Source: Shewanella sediminis HAW-EB3 (GTDB lineage Bacteria > Pseudomonadota > Gammaproteobacteria > Enterobacterales > Shewanellaceae). From it: DNA of 64,000 bases. Below the pieces are notes generated by a model, which saw only the letters and a program-made list of their open reading frames with translations, was not told the DNA's origin and searched no databases. Positions 9,035 through 18,367 of the stretch are shown piece after piece (position 1 is the first letter of the stretch; every line of letters starts with the position of its first letter). Location of the stretch: positions 2,542,001 to 2,606,000 of the forward strand of contig NC_009831.1 of the NCBI RefSeq assembly GCF_000018025.1, written 5' to 3'. Both the position numbers and the translations under genes were made by a program.

Positions 9035-9793
9035 AACCCCGCTTTAGCTTCGGGCTGAGTTGGTATTAGATAATTTTTTGAAGGTTATACCTTCATTGCT
9101 ATCTATCACCAGCGGTGAGTGCTGTGCATGGATGCACCAATGTCGTAATCACAGGATGTGAAAGAACGACCTTATGTGCAGATACTCCTGCGAAACACCG
9201 TAAATCCTTCCATGGAGGCTCGACGATGGCATCCATGCCATCAACGTCCGCAGCCGCATTACACTGGGTTAATTTCTCTCTTCGATTGAGGTTCGATTGT
9301 TTTGGCTAACTTGGAAATGCCCCATTTCGTGTTAACACTGCTGTTGAGTCGAAAGTCACTATTTTAGCTTTGCCATATAAAAGCTCATGCGCTGAGCTTA
9401 CTGCTCCGCATCCTCAATCCACATAATTAATAGCGTTCCTTTCTCTATATCAAACTGTTTTTTACTTTGGCATGGTAATCCTGCTTACCAAAGGCTACTG
9501 GCTAGCTAATCCCAGTTTTTAATGAAGTTCAACAGTAGAGTTGTTGTTTCTAGCTAAATACAGCATTGAAGTGAATCATGCCATTGAAATACCTGTTATT
9601 TTTTTGCAGTTCATCACAAACTTGGTTGCAACGGTATTGTAACTTCGCTGCAACACTGATTGAAGGTGTTGCAATTATGGATAAGGAGATCCTTTTGGTT
9701 TTTAAGCAGAAAATTCTGGCTTATAACTCTTCTCAAATCTTCTTACCATCCTTTTTAAATAAATTTATTTAAAAATTATTTATTGGAGTGGTT
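9035..9793. repeat. Noncoding spacer with nested palindromes (repeat-like)
   Basis: I see no convincing gene in these 759 bases. Three short inverted repeats built around a CATCCATG or CCATGG core lie close together: GTGCAT-GG-ATGCAC (9124-9137), CCTTCCATGGAGG (9206-9218) and GATGGCAT-CC-ATGCCATC (9225-9242). Such clustered CCATGG palindromes are typical of dispersed extragenic repeats in Shewanella and Vibrio. The copy number elsewhere in the genome cannot be seen here. Confidence 0.45.
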
Positions 9794-10438
9794 ATGAGAG
9801 AGTATTGTTTTGGTATTATCCTACTCGCTGGATTTTTAGTCGGATGTAACTCAAGTAATGATAATGTTGACGGAACTCATCCCAATGAACTTCCACATGA
9901 ATATTTCTTTTATGATACTGAACTTGTTGGTGAATATGTCATACAAGACGGATTTATTGGGACGCTGGATATCCAGATACGGGATGTTAATAACTTAATT
10001 GCAACGCTAGAAATGGTGTGTGATAACACTATTGATTGTAGTGGTGTAAAGCAGTTCAAGTATTCAGGAACTTATTCCACCTTTGTCTTTGATTTGAAGC
10101 CGGAGATTGGTAATGATTACACTATCGACTCTATAAGGGACAACTTTCAAAAGCTCGATTTGAAATTGAGACTTATAGAAAAAGAAAAGCCGGAATTCAC
10201 GATTAGCTTCGATACTTCTATTGATGTTATCGACACTATGCTGATGGGAGGTCAGTTGACTCTTGATAAGGTCCAGGACGGTAAGCTGCATGGTTCTGTC
10301 ACCGGGCTTATTAATGAGTTCACCCAATTTAACATGAGTCAGCAGTGTCAAGAGGCGCCCACTGCAGACTGTTATACCTACCACAATGCTGCTGTGAATT
10401 ATAAAGTCGCGTTCGCGTTTACACTACCAAATGATTAA
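9794..10438 (+). CDS. Putative lipoprotein of unknown function
   Basis: I chose ATG 9794 because TTGGAG precedes it by five bases; a GTG at 9788 overlaps that site. The 214-residue product has a lipoprotein signal with lipobox LVGC (Cys18), followed by an acidic linker. The mature domain includes GTLDIQIRDVNNLIATLEM and later ISFDTSIDVIDTMLMGGQ, suggesting a beta-rich fold. Two Cys pairs (around CDNTIDC and CQEAPTADC) could form disulfides. I do not recognise the family. A terminator follows directly, so the gene is probably monocistronic. Confidence 0.7.
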   Translation: MREYCFGIILLAGFLVGCNSSNDNVDGTHPNELPHEYFFYDTELVGEYVIQDGFIGTLDIQIRDVNNLIATLEMVCDNTIDCSGVKQFKYSGTYSTFVFDLKPEIGNDYTIDSIRDNFQKLDLKLRLIEKEKPEFTISFDTSIDVIDTMLMGGQLTLDKVQDGKLHGSVTGLINEFTQFNMSQQCQEAPTADCYTYHNAAVNYKVAFAFTLPND

Positions 10439-10459
10439 AAACTATAGGTAGAAATAAAG

Positions 10460-10492
10460 CTCGTATCTTATGATAAAGATACGAGTTTCTTT
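10460..10492 (+). terminator. Rho-independent terminator after lipoprotein gene
   Basis: CTCGTATCTT (10460-10469) pairs with AAGATACGAG (10476-10485), giving a 10-bp perfect stem with a 6-nt loop, followed by TTTCTTTC. It lies 21 bases after the lipoprotein stop codon. Confidence 0.85.
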
Positions 10493-11225
10493 CTGCCCTT
10501 ATCAGAAACTCTTCGTAACATATCAAATTGAGAAATAGTAGAACCAAATAAAAAGCCATGTTGGTGGTAAGCCCCTAGAACACAGGATAATTTCTAGTTT
10601 CGCCTTGGGCTGCTCTAAGGTGTTGCCATACTTTTCCTAATGCCAACAGCCATTTTTAAAGCTTTGGTTCTAGCACGTTTCTGTCCATAAATGCGTTACA
10701 GAGTACCCGCCACCCAAAGTCGAAGAGATAAACATTCAAGTGTAAACGCGGCTGTGACCGTCCGTGACAGGGATGTCACGGCCGAAGCTATAGGGACCCT
10801 TTCCGTTAATAGGGAGGTTTACATTTGCACATTAGGTCGTTCTTAGGCATCCTGCCTTCACGACATTCGTATGTCCTATACAGCACCTGCTGCAAGCAAT
10901 TGGTACAAGTAGGGCTATGGTTTCCCACGAGTAAATCCAAGACCAAACCAGGTTAATGAATCTAACCTAAAAAGATATTTGAAACTTGTGATCCGACAAG
11001 TAGACAAGTTTTTGTCCAAATGTGACTTACAAAATGATCAAACTTTGATTGTCTTAAGACACATTTCCTCTAGCTCAGTAACCCGATCAGACAGAATTAG
11101 GACGTATTACTCGGTTCTGACGTCCTCCTCCTTATCTAACTTTCTGTTTTATTGATACTTCCTTCAGCTTCTCACACCGACTAGGTGATTAATTGTTCAA
11201 TATTAGGACGAATAGTTGAGTCTTT
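10493..11225. repeat. Long noncoding spacer with repeat-like hairpins
   Basis: No supported gene is present in these 733 bases. The strongest structure is CCGTGAC-AGGGAT-GTCACGG (stem 10762-10768 with 10775-10781), flanked by CGGC/GCCG. The text around it (GTCACGGCCGAAGCTATAGGG, and GGCATCCTGCCTTCACGAC near 10850) has the look of degenerate dispersed intergenic repeats. Regulatory sequence for the prp operon begins at its right end. Confidence 0.4.
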
Positions 11226-11235
11226 TTGTCGACAA
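11226..11235. promoter_or_regulatory. GntR operator candidate 1, TTGTCGACAA
   Basis: A perfect 10-bp palindrome lies 90 bases upstream of the GntR regulator start. The same palindrome recurs at 11279 and 11430. The 53-bp spacing between sites 1 and 2 is about five helical turns, compatible with cooperative binding by two dimers. Confidence 0.75.
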
Positions 11236-11278
11236 TGTGTCGGTTTTTTATTGACCAGCTCGGCAAAGTAGGGTTATA

Positions 11279-11288
11279 TTGTCGACAA
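11279..11288. promoter_or_regulatory. GntR operator candidate 2, extended ATTGTCGACAAT
   Basis: This copy is a perfect 12-bp palindrome (11278-11289) ending 26 bases before the regulator start codon, where promoter or early transcribed sequence is expected. FadR/GntR-type regulators commonly bind short palindromes of this kind, so autoregulation of the prp operon is likely. Confidence 0.8.
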
Positions 11289-11315
11289 TCTGATTTGTAA
11301 TGAATATGTAAATAT

Positions 11316-11978
11316 ATGACCTTTTTCAACGAGCAGCCTGTTACAGCGGCAGATAAAACATTTTTTCAAATGCGAAAAGATATTGTTGAGGGGGAGATCG
11401 CTTCCGGATCTAAGCTTAGTGAAACTGAGTTGTCGACAAAATATGCCGTGAGCCGTGCCGTCGTTCGCGAAGCCATCAATCGTCTCGAGTCCTGTAATCT
11501 GGTCGAGCGTAAGGCAAATGTCGGCGCCAGAGTGGTCACCTTAACACCGGAAGGCTTAGTCGAGCTCTATCAGGTTAGAGAGTCTTTAGAGGGGATGGCT
11601 GCGAGGTTAGCTGCAAAAAATATGACCGATCAGGATATTGGCGATCTGAATGTGCTATTAAATACCCATTTTCAAAAGGTCAAAACCGGCGAGTCCTATT
11701 ACCAGGAAGCCGGTGATGTCGATTTTCATTATCGAATCATTCTCGGCAGTAAGAATAAGCACCTTATATCCATGTTAATAGACGGCATTTATCACCTGGT
11801 TCGTATGTACCGGGTCCAGCTTGGAATGACGGGCCCCAGGATCACTACAGCATTTGATGAACATAAGCACATAGTCCAAGCCATATCCAATCGGGATGAA
11901 GAGCTGGCAGAGATGCTGATGCGTCGTCACATCTTGTATTCGAAAAATAATGTCGAAAAGAAATTAGCAAGCAATTAA
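11316..11978 (+). CDS. prpR: GntR/FadR-type regulator of the methylcitrate operon
   Basis: This 220-residue protein has an N-terminal winged helix-turn-helix (about residues 15-75: SKLSETELSTKYAVSRAVVR and LESCNLVERKANVGARVV). It also has a C-terminal all-helical FCD ligand domain with conserved His positions (DVDFHYRIILGSKNKHL and DEHKHIVQAI) that typically bind a metal and a carboxylate ligand. It precedes prpB by 68 bases on the same strand, so methylcitrate or a related acid is the likely effector. The symbol follows usage for this genomic position in Shewanella and does not imply homology to the sigma-54 PrpR of enterics. Confidence 0.85.
   Translation: MTFFNEQPVTAADKTFFQMRKDIVEGEIASGSKLSETELSTKYAVSRAVVREAINRLESCNLVERKANVGARVVTLTPEGLVELYQVRESLEGMAARLAAKNMTDQDIGDLNVLLNTHFQKVKTGESYYQEAGDVDFHYRIILGSKNKHLISMLIDGIYHLVRMYRVQLGMTGPRITTAFDEHKHIVQAISNRDEELAEMLMRRHILYSKNNVEKKLASN
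11430..11439. promoter_or_regulatory. GntR operator candidate 3, inside the regulator gene
   Basis: A third TTGTCGACAA lies within the coding region, overlapping codons for Leu-Ser-Thr of the regulator's DNA-binding domain and 151 bp downstream of site 2. It could act as an auxiliary roadblock or looping site. Chance is possible because the sequence also encodes protein. Confidence 0.5.
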
Positions 11979-12046
11979 TTAGCAGTTAGTTAGCAGTTAA
12001 TTAAATTTAAACCGATTTAGTATCCAGCTCTAAAGGGAGAACAAAG

Positions 12047-12925
12047 ATGAGTGCAGGTAAGAAGTTTCGTCAAGCATTGGCTGACAATAAACCGTTGCAA
12101 ATAGTGGGGACCATCAACGCTTACTCGGCAATGATGGCAAAGCAGATTGGCCATCAGGCTATCTATCTTTCCGGCGGCGGTGTCGCTAATGCCTCTTATG
12201 GTCTGCCGGACTTAGGTATGACATCACTCAACGATGTGATTGTCGATGTGCAGCGCATCACCTCGGCTTGCGATCTCCCTCTGCTTGTCGATATCGATAC
12301 CGGTTGGGGCGGGGCATTTAACATTGCCAAGACCGTTCGTGATATGGAAAAAGCCGGCGCTGCGGCGGTTCATATGGAAGATCAGGTTGCGCAGAAACGT
12401 TGTGGTCACCGCCCGAATAAGGAGATCGTTTCAACGGCAGAGATGGTCGACCGTATTAAAGCGGCGGTAGATGCCCGTACCGATCCCGATTTCTTCATCA
12501 TGGCACGTACCGACTCATTCGCTCAAGAGGGGCTGGAAGCGGCGATTGAGCGCGCTAAAGCCTATGTAGCGGCCGGCGCCGACGGTATCTTTGCCGAAGC
12601 GGTTAAAACAGAGGAGCACTATCGTGCCTTTTCTGATGCGCTTGATGTGCCTATTCTTGCCAACATCACAGAGTTTGGTCAAACGGAGCTCTGGAACAAG
12701 GAGCAGCTAGGAGAGTGGGGCGCAGCGATGGTGCTTTATCCATTGAGCGCATTTAGAGCCATGAATAAAGCGGCCGAGATGGTATACACCTCTATACTCG
12801 ACAATGGCGACCAAAAAGCAGTGGTCGATTCGATGCAAACGCGTATGGACCTATACAACTACCTGGGATACCACGAATACGAACAGAAGCTCGATAGCCT
12901 GTTTGCAGAAGGTAAAAATCTCTGA
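12047..12925 (+). CDS. prpB: 2-methylisocitrate lyase
   Basis: PrpB splits 2-methylisocitrate into pyruvate and succinate, the last step of the methylcitrate cycle that consumes propionyl-CoA. The 292-residue protein shows the isocitrate-lyase superfamily fold markers. [11 protein letters not shown] carries the Mg-binding Asp pair, and [20 protein letters not shown] carries the catalytic KRCGH motif. Length and start (GGGAG ribosome-binding site upstream of ATG) are normal. It is the first enzyme gene after the GntR regulator. Confidence 0.97.
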   Translation: MSAGKKFRQALADNKPLQIVGTINAYSAMMAKQIGHQAIYLSGGGVANASYGLPDLGMTSLNDVIVDVQRITSACDLPLLVDIDTGWGGAFNIAKTVRDMEKAGAAAVHMEDQVAQKRCGHRPNKEIVSTAEMVDRIKAAVDARTDPDFFIMARTDSFAQEGLEAAIERAKAYVAAGADGIFAEAVKTEEHYRAFSDALDVPILANITEFGQTELWNKEQLGEWGAAMVLYPLSAFRAMNKAAEMVYTSILDNGDQKAVVDSMQTRMDLYNYLGYHEYEQKLDSLFAEGKNL

Positions 12926-13062
12926 TCCAGATAGAAATATTTTAGTTAACACCCTACAGCTTATGTTTTGTGACTAGCCTGGTAAATACCAAAATAGGTA
13001 ATAATCGAGCCTTAAACTCATACCAACACATAAGAGCAGATAAATAATAAAAGGAACACGTT

Positions 13063-14187
13063 ATGGTAGATAAGAAACTCAGTGGTGCAGGCCTTCGTGG
13101 TCAAAGCGCAGGTGAAACAGCCCTTTGTACAGTTGGAAAGTCAGGTTCAGGCCTGACCTACTGTGGCTATGATGTTTCAGACTTGGCCGATAATGCGACA
13201 TTCGAAGAGGTAGCTTATCTGCTGTTTAATGGTGAGCTGCCAAATCAGACTCAGCTGGATCATTATAAAACAGAGTTATTCGCCCTGCGCGATCTCCCTC
13301 AAGCGCTGAAAGAGGTCCTGCAGCGGATCCCGGCCGATGCGCACCCAATGGATGTGATGCGTACAGGTTGCTCATTTTTGGGAAATCTTGAGCCGGAAAA
13401 CGATTTCACGGAGCAAAACAGAGCGGCAAACCGGCTGTTAGCCGCGTTTCCTGCCATCATGTGTTACTGGTATAAATTCTCTCACGAAGGTGTTGAGATT
13501 GATTGTGTGACTGAGGAAGACTCTATCGGTGGACACTTCCTGCACCTGCTTAACGGTAAGGCACCATCGGAGCAGCACCGCCGCGTGATGGATGTATCGT
13601 TAATTCTCTATGCCGAGCATGAGTTCAACGCATCGACATTTACCGCACGCGTGTGTGCATCCACTCTATCAGATATGTTCTCATGTATTACCGGTGCTAT
13701 CGGAACCTTACGTGGGCCACTGCATGGTGGCGCGAACGAAGCGGCAATGGATATGATCCAAAAATTCAGCTCGCCTGCAGATGCCAAGACTCAAATGGCC
13801 GGCATGCTGGAGCGCAAAGAGAAGATCATGGGCTTTGGTCATGCAATCTATCGCACTTCTGATCCCCGAAATGTCATCATTAAAACCTGGTCTGAAAAGC
13901 TGGCTAATGAATTCGGCGATACGTCACTTTATGATATCTCTGTCGCCTGTGAAGAGTTCATGTGGGACAGCAAGAAGCTGTTTTGTAATGCGGACTTCTT
14001 CCATGCATCGGCTTATCACTTCATGGGTATTCCGACTAAGCTGTTTACGCCAATATTCGTCTGTTCACGTCTTACTGGCTGGGCCGCTCATGTGATGGAG
14101 CAGCGCTCTAACAACCGTATCATTCGCCCGAGCGCAGACTACATAGGTTCAGAGCCAAGAACCGTCACACCTATCAGTCAAAGATAA
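13063..14187 (+). CDS. prpC: 2-methylcitrate synthase
   Basis: PrpC condenses propionyl-CoA with oxaloacetate. The 374-residue protein belongs to the short citrate synthase type. Catalytic-site motifs visible are HEFNASTFTAR (about residues 187-197), GPLHGGANEAA (about 220-230) and MGFGHAIYRTSDPR (about 256-269). It sits 137 bases after prpB with no gene between, and starts after AAAAGGAACACGTT. Position in the prp operon separates it from housekeeping citrate synthase. Confidence 0.96.
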   Translation: MVDKKLSGAGLRGQSAGETALCTVGKSGSGLTYCGYDVSDLADNATFEEVAYLLFNGELPNQTQLDHYKTELFALRDLPQALKEVLQRIPADAHPMDVMRTGCSFLGNLEPENDFTEQNRAANRLLAAFPAIMCYWYKFSHEGVEIDCVTEEDSIGGHFLHLLNGKAPSEQHRRVMDVSLILYAEHEFNASTFTARVCASTLSDMFSCITGAIGTLRGPLHGGANEAAMDMIQKFSSPADAKTQMAGMLERKEKIMGFGHAIYRTSDPRNVIIKTWSEKLANEFGDTSLYDISVACEEFMWDSKKLFCNADFFHASAYHFMGIPTKLFTPIFVCSRLTGWAAHVMEQRSNNRIIRPSADYIGSEPRTVTPISQR

Positions 14188-14194
14188 GCAGTAA

Positions 14195-14220
14195 GGTCCT
14201 GAGATAGCCATCTCAGGACC
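14195..14220. other. Perfect hairpin between prpC and acnD
   Basis: GGTCCTGAGAT (14195-14205) and ATCTCAGGACC (14210-14220) form an 11-bp perfect stem with a 4-nt loop, starting 7 bases after the prpC stop. No U-run follows, so it is better read as an mRNA stability or processing element than as a terminator. Confidence 0.65.
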
Positions 14221-14253
14221 ACAAATCCTTTCGATAAAGAAGCGGAATCAGCT

Positions 14254-16860
14254 ATGAATACCTCATACCGTAAACCATTACCGGGTACAGATTTAGATTA
14301 TTATGATACCCAAGCCGCCGTCGATGCCATCAGCCCCGGTGCCTATAGCAAACTTCCCTATAGCTCTCGTGTATATGCCGAAAACCTGGTACGCCGCTGC
14401 GACCCTGCTAAGCTCACCGATTCGTTAAAGCAGATCATCGAACGTAAGCGAGACCTCGATTTCCCTTGGTACCCCGCACGCGTGGTTTGCCACGATATTT
14501 TAGGCCAAACGGCTCTGGTTGATCTGGCTGGTTTACGTGATGCGATTGCCGATAAAGGGGGAGATCCGTCGAAGGTTAACCCGGTAGTGCCGACTCAGCT
14601 AATTGTCGATCATTCACTGGCTGTTGAGCATGCGGGTTTTGAGAAAGATGCCTTCGAGAAAAACCGCGCCATTGAAGACAGACGAAATGAAGACCGATTC
14701 CATTTCATCAACTGGACTAAAACCGCCTTTAAAAATATCGATGTGATCCAGCCGGGTAACGGCATCATGCATCAGATTAACCTCGAGAAGATGTCGCCTG
14801 TTGTGCAATCCCGTGATGGCGTCGCTTTCCCCGATACCTTAGTCGGTACCGACAGCCATACGCCCCATGTCGATGCATTAGGCGTAATCGCAATCGGCGT
14901 CGGTGGACTGGAAGCCGAAAGCGTAATGCTGGGCCGCCCATCTTATATGCGCCTGCCGGACATCGTCGGCGTCGAGCTGGTGGGTAAGCGTCAGAGCGGC
15001 ATTACCGCTACCGATATCGTGCTGGCTATCACTGAATTCCTGCGTAATGAGAAAGTGGTTTCTACTTACCTCGAGTTCTTCGGCGAAGGTGCGGCGAATC
15101 TGACCTTGGGCGATCGCGCAACGATCTCAAACATGACTCCTGAGTTTGGCGCCACTGCCGCCATGTTCTATATCGATGATAAGACCATTGATTACCTGAA
15201 ACTAACGGGGCGTGATGACAGCCAGGTTAAGCTCGTCGAAACCTACGCTAAGCAGAGCGGACTTTGGGCCGACAGCCTAAAAGATGCAGAATATGAGCGT
15301 GTACTGCACTTTGACCTGTCGGCGGTAGGACGTAACATTGCCGGGCCATCTAACCCACATCGCCGCGTATCCACGAGTGATCTTGCCGAAAAAGGCATTA
15401 GTGGCGTTGTTGAGAATGAAGAGGGCTTAATGCCCGATGGCGCCTGTATTATCGCTGCGATCACCAGTTGTACTAATACCTCTAATCCACGTAACGTGAT
15501 TGCCGCGGGCTTGCTTGCGCGTAACGCAAATACAAAAGGACTGACCCGTAAGCCGTGGGTAAAAACCTCATTAGCACCGGGATCTAAAGCGGTTCAGTTG
15601 TATCTTGAAGATGCGAACTTATTGCCTGAGCTTGAAGCGCTCGGTTTCGGTATCGTCGGTTTTGCCTGTACCACCTGTAATGGCATGAGCGGTGCGTTAG
15701 ATCCTGTGATTCAAAAAGAGGTGATCGAACGCGACCTTTACACTACAGCAGTACTTTCGGGTAACCGTAACTTCGATGGTCGTATTCATCCTTACGCTAA
15801 GCAGGCTTTCCTGGCGTCGCCACCTTTGGTTGTCGCCTACGCGATTGCCGGTACTATTCGATTCGATATCGAGAAAGACAGCCTGGGAACAGATAGCGAC
15901 GGCAATGCGATAACACTTAAAGATATCTGGCCATCTGATGAAGAGATCGATGCCGTTATCGCGAAGAGCGTGAAGCCAGAGCAGTTCCGAAAAGTCTATG
16001 AGCCGATGTTCGACATTAAAGTGGAGTATGGCACCGATAACGATCCGCAATACGATTGGCGTCCACAGAGTACCTATATTCGTCGCCCTCCATATTGGGA
16101 AGGCGCGTTAGCAGGTGAGCGTACCATGAAGGGGATGCGACCACTGGCGGTGCTTGGTGATAACATCACAACCGATCACCTGTCACCGTCTAATGCCATC
16201 ATGCTGGACAGTGCCGCTGGCGCCTATCTGGATAAAATGGGCTTACCTGAAGTGGATTTTAACTCCTATGCAACGCATCGCGGTGATCACCTGACCGCAC
16301 AGCGCGCTACCTTTGCAAATCCTAAGCTGTTTAATGAGATGGTGACTCAGCTAGGTAAGAATGGTGAAGTCGAGGTTAAGCAAGGCTCTTTTGCGCGTAT
16401 CGAGCCAGAGGGACAAGAGTCACGTATGTGGGAAGCGATTGAGACCTACATGGAGCGCAAGCAGCCGCTTATCATTATTGCGGGTGCCGATTATGGTCAA
16501 GGCTCATCACGGGATTGGGCGGCCAAGGGCGTTCGTCTTGCCGGTGTTGAGGTGATTGTCGCCGAAGGGTTCGAGCGAATTCACCGTACCAACCTAGTTG
16601 GTATGGGCGTCTTACCGCTTGAGTTCACTAATGGTGATAATCGTCATAGCTATCAAATCGACGGTACAGAAACCTATGATGTGTTTGGTGAACGAACACC
16701 TGGCGCGGCATTAACTGTGGTGATGACGCGTAAAAACGGTGAGCATGTTGAAATAGCGGTTAAGTGTCGCTTAGATACTGCCGAGGAGGTCTCTATCTAT
16801 GAGGCTGGCGGTATCTTGCAGCGCTTCGCTCAGGACTTCTTAGCGTCGTCTGTTGCATAA
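14254..16860 (+). CDS. acnD: 2-methylcitrate dehydratase, Fe/S-dependent (AcnD)
   Basis: AcnD dehydrates 2-methylcitrate and, with PrpF, replaces the cofactor-free PrpD. The 868-residue protein is a full-length aconitase-A relative. It has the substrate-loop motif GTDSHTPHVDALGVI (about residues 200-214), the first cluster Cys in ITSCTNTSNPRN (about 406-417), the paired cluster Cys in ACTTCNGMSG (about 474), and the swivelling C-terminal domain with YGQGSSRDWAAKG (about 752-764). No prpD is present in the operon, which is consistent with the AcnD/PrpF variant. Confidence 0.95.
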   Translation: MNTSYRKPLPGTDLDYYDTQAAVDAISPGAYSKLPYSSRVYAENLVRRCDPAKLTDSLKQIIERKRDLDFPWYPARVVCHDILGQTALVDLAGLRDAIADKGGDPSKVNPVVPTQLIVDHSLAVEHAGFEKDAFEKNRAIEDRRNEDRFHFINWTKTAFKNIDVIQPGNGIMHQINLEKMSPVVQSRDGVAFPDTLVGTDSHTPHVDALGVIAIGVGGLEAESVMLGRPSYMRLPDIVGVELVGKRQSGITATDIVLAITEFLRNEKVVSTYLEFFGEGAANLTLGDRATISNMTPEFGATAAMFYIDDKTIDYLKLTGRDDSQVKLVETYAKQSGLWADSLKDAEYERVLHFDLSAVGRNIAGPSNPHRRVSTSDLAEKGISGVVENEEGLMPDGACIIAAITSCTNTSNPRNVIAAGLLARNANTKGLTRKPWVKTSLAPGSKAVQLYLEDANLLPELEALGFGIVGFACTTCNGMSGALDPVIQKEVIERDLYTTAVLSGNRNFDGRIHPYAKQAFLASPPLVVAYAIAGTIRFDIEKDSLGTDSDGNAITLKDIWPSDEEIDAVIAKSVKPEQFRKVYEPMFDIKVEYGTDNDPQYDWRPQSTYIRRPPYWEGALAGERTMKGMRPLAVLGDNITTDHLSPSNAIMLDSAAGAYLDKMGLPEVDFNSYATHRGDHLTAQRATFANPKLFNEMVTQLGKNGEVEVKQGSFARIEPEGQESRMWEAIETYMERKQPLIIIAGADYGQGSSRDWAAKGVRLAGVEVIVAEGFERIHRTNLVGMGVLPLEFTNGDNRHSYQIDGTETYDVFGERTPGAALTVVMTRKNGEHVEIAVKCRLDTAEEVSIYEAGGILQRFAQDFLASSVA

Positions 16861-16885
16861 CCGGTAGCGGTTGATGGCAGTAAGT

Positions 16886-16926
16886 GCGCCGGATTTGAGC
16901 TTTTAGCGCTAATCCGGCGCTTGTTT
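16886..16926 (+). terminator. Strong hairpin between acnD and prpF (possible attenuator)
   Basis: GCGCCGGATT (16886-16895) pairs perfectly with AATCCGGCGC (16911-16920), followed by TTGTTT. The stem is terminator-like but the loop is 15 nt and the U-tract is interrupted. It may terminate part of the transcripts, lowering PrpF relative to AcnD, or protect the upstream mRNA. Confidence 0.6.
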
Positions 16927-16954
16927 AACCCTCTCAAATTCATATCGAGTAAGA

Positions 16955-18190
16955 ATGTTAACGGGTACCCCTATGACTAGCAAAAAGGTTCATCCACCTC
17001 AAAAGCATCTACCTCAAATAAAGGTGCCTGCGACCTATATGCGCGGCGGCACCAGTAAAGGTGTGTTTTTTAACTTAACCGAACTGCCAAAGTCCGCACA
17101 AATAGCGGGCAGCGCCCGAGATGCATTGTTGCTGCGGGTTATCGGTAGTCCCGACCCATATGGAAAACAAACCGACGGCATGGGCGGTGCGACCTCAAGT
17201 ACCAGTAAAACCGTTATCGTTGCGAAAAGCGCAAAGGCCGATCACGATGTCGATTACCTGTTTGGCCAAGTGGCTATCGATAAGCCATTTGTCGATTGGA
17301 GCGGTAACTGCGGTAACTTGTCTGCTGCCGTCGGCTCTTTCGCCATCAGCAGTGGCTTAGTCGATCCTAGTCGCATACCTGAAAATGGCATTGTTGTGGT
17401 TCGAATTTGGCAGAAGAACATCAGTAAAACCATTATTGCCCATGTCCCCATCACCAATGGTGAAGTACAGGAAACCGGTGATTTTGAATTGGACGGTGTG
17501 ACATTTCCTGCGGCAGAAGTTGAAGTCGAATTTATGGACCCTGCCGATGGCGAGGGGGCTATGTTCCCAACGGGTAACTTAGTCGATGATTTAGTATTAC
17601 CAACCGATGTGATTGCCAGCGGTGTGCTTAACGCCACCATGATCAATGCCGGTATTCCAACTGTGTTCGTCAACGCGAAAGATTTAGGCTACACAGGTGC
17701 CGAGTTACAAGAGGCCATCAATGGAGATGTGAAAGCTCTGGCTATGTTTGAAAGCATTCGTGCACATGGCGCTGTTAAGATGGGCCTGATAAAGCATATT
17801 GATGAAGCGGCAGGGCGCCAGCATACACCCAAAGTGGCCATCGTAGCAGAGCCCGTTGATTACACCTCATCGAGTGGGAAATTGATCAATAAAGCCGATA
17901 TCGACTTAAACGTACGCGCACTCTCTATGGGTAAACTCCATCATGCCATGATGGGAACCGCGGCAGTTGCCATCGGCACCGCTGCGGCAATACCCGGCAC
18001 ACTGGTGAGCTTGGCGGCGGGTAATATCGAGAGAGAAAGTGTCCACTTTGGCCATCCTTCGGGCACGTTAAGAGTGGGTGCACAGGCAAGTCTTGTAAAT
18101 AGTGAGTGGAGAGTGAATAAAGCGGTAATGAGCCGCAGCGCACGAGTGCTGATGGAAGGCTGGGTGCTTGTCCCGGCCGATGTGCTCTAA
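16955..18190 (+). CDS. prpF: 2-methylaconitate cis-trans isomerase PrpF
   Basis: PrpF isomerises the trans-2-methylaconitate made by AcnD so the cycle can continue. The 411-residue protein shows the PrpF signature near the N-terminus (PATYMRGGTSKGVFFN), GGATSSTSKT (about residues 78-87), and the active-site Cys in DWSGNCGNLSAAVGSFA. A second start at 16973 would remove six residues; neither start has an ideal ribosome-binding site. It is the last gene of the prp operon. Confidence 0.95.
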   Translation: MLTGTPMTSKKVHPPQKHLPQIKVPATYMRGGTSKGVFFNLTELPKSAQIAGSARDALLLRVIGSPDPYGKQTDGMGGATSSTSKTVIVAKSAKADHDVDYLFGQVAIDKPFVDWSGNCGNLSAAVGSFAISSGLVDPSRIPENGIVVVRIWQKNISKTIIAHVPITNGEVQETGDFELDGVTFPAAEVEVEFMDPADGEGAMFPTGNLVDDLVLPTDVIASGVLNATMINAGIPTVFVNAKDLGYTGAELQEAINGDVKALAMFESIRAHGAVKMGLIKHIDEAAGRQHTPKVAIVAEPVDYTSSSGKLINKADIDLNVRALSMGKLHHAMMGTAAVAIGTAAAIPGTLVSLAAGNIERESVHFGHPSGTLRVGAQASLVNSEWRVNKAVMSRSARVLMEGWVLVPADVL

Positions 18191-18270
18191 ATTGGTGTCT
18201 GTAACTCAGTAATAGAAACGGGTCACGCTAAGGTAAAAAAGATAGGCAAAAACAAATAGCTAAAAACAAA

Positions 18271-18320
18271 AAAACTGTCACTCATTTGTTCTCTATAGGA
18301 GAACATGGTGACAGCTTTTA
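18271..18320. terminator. Bidirectional terminator between prpF and ybiT
   Basis: CTGTCAC (18275-18281) and GTGACAG (18308-18314), with an inner GTTCTC/GAGAAC pair, form a long imperfect stem. It has TTTT on the plus side and a run of eight A (T on the minus strand) on the other, so it can serve both convergent genes. Confidence 0.75.
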
Positions 18321-18367
18321 CGTGTTATCTTTATTACTTTTTTAATAAAGGGATAACTTCAGGCTGA

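Noticed and set aside
9115..9309. 64-codon frame after the histidine phosphatase gene
   Set aside because: It crosses the CCATGG palindromes, which look like an extragenic repeat; composition is not gene-like.
9578..9772. 64-codon frame just before the lipoprotein gene
   Set aside because: No ribosome-binding site and no recognisable signal or domain; probably chance in AT-rich sequence.
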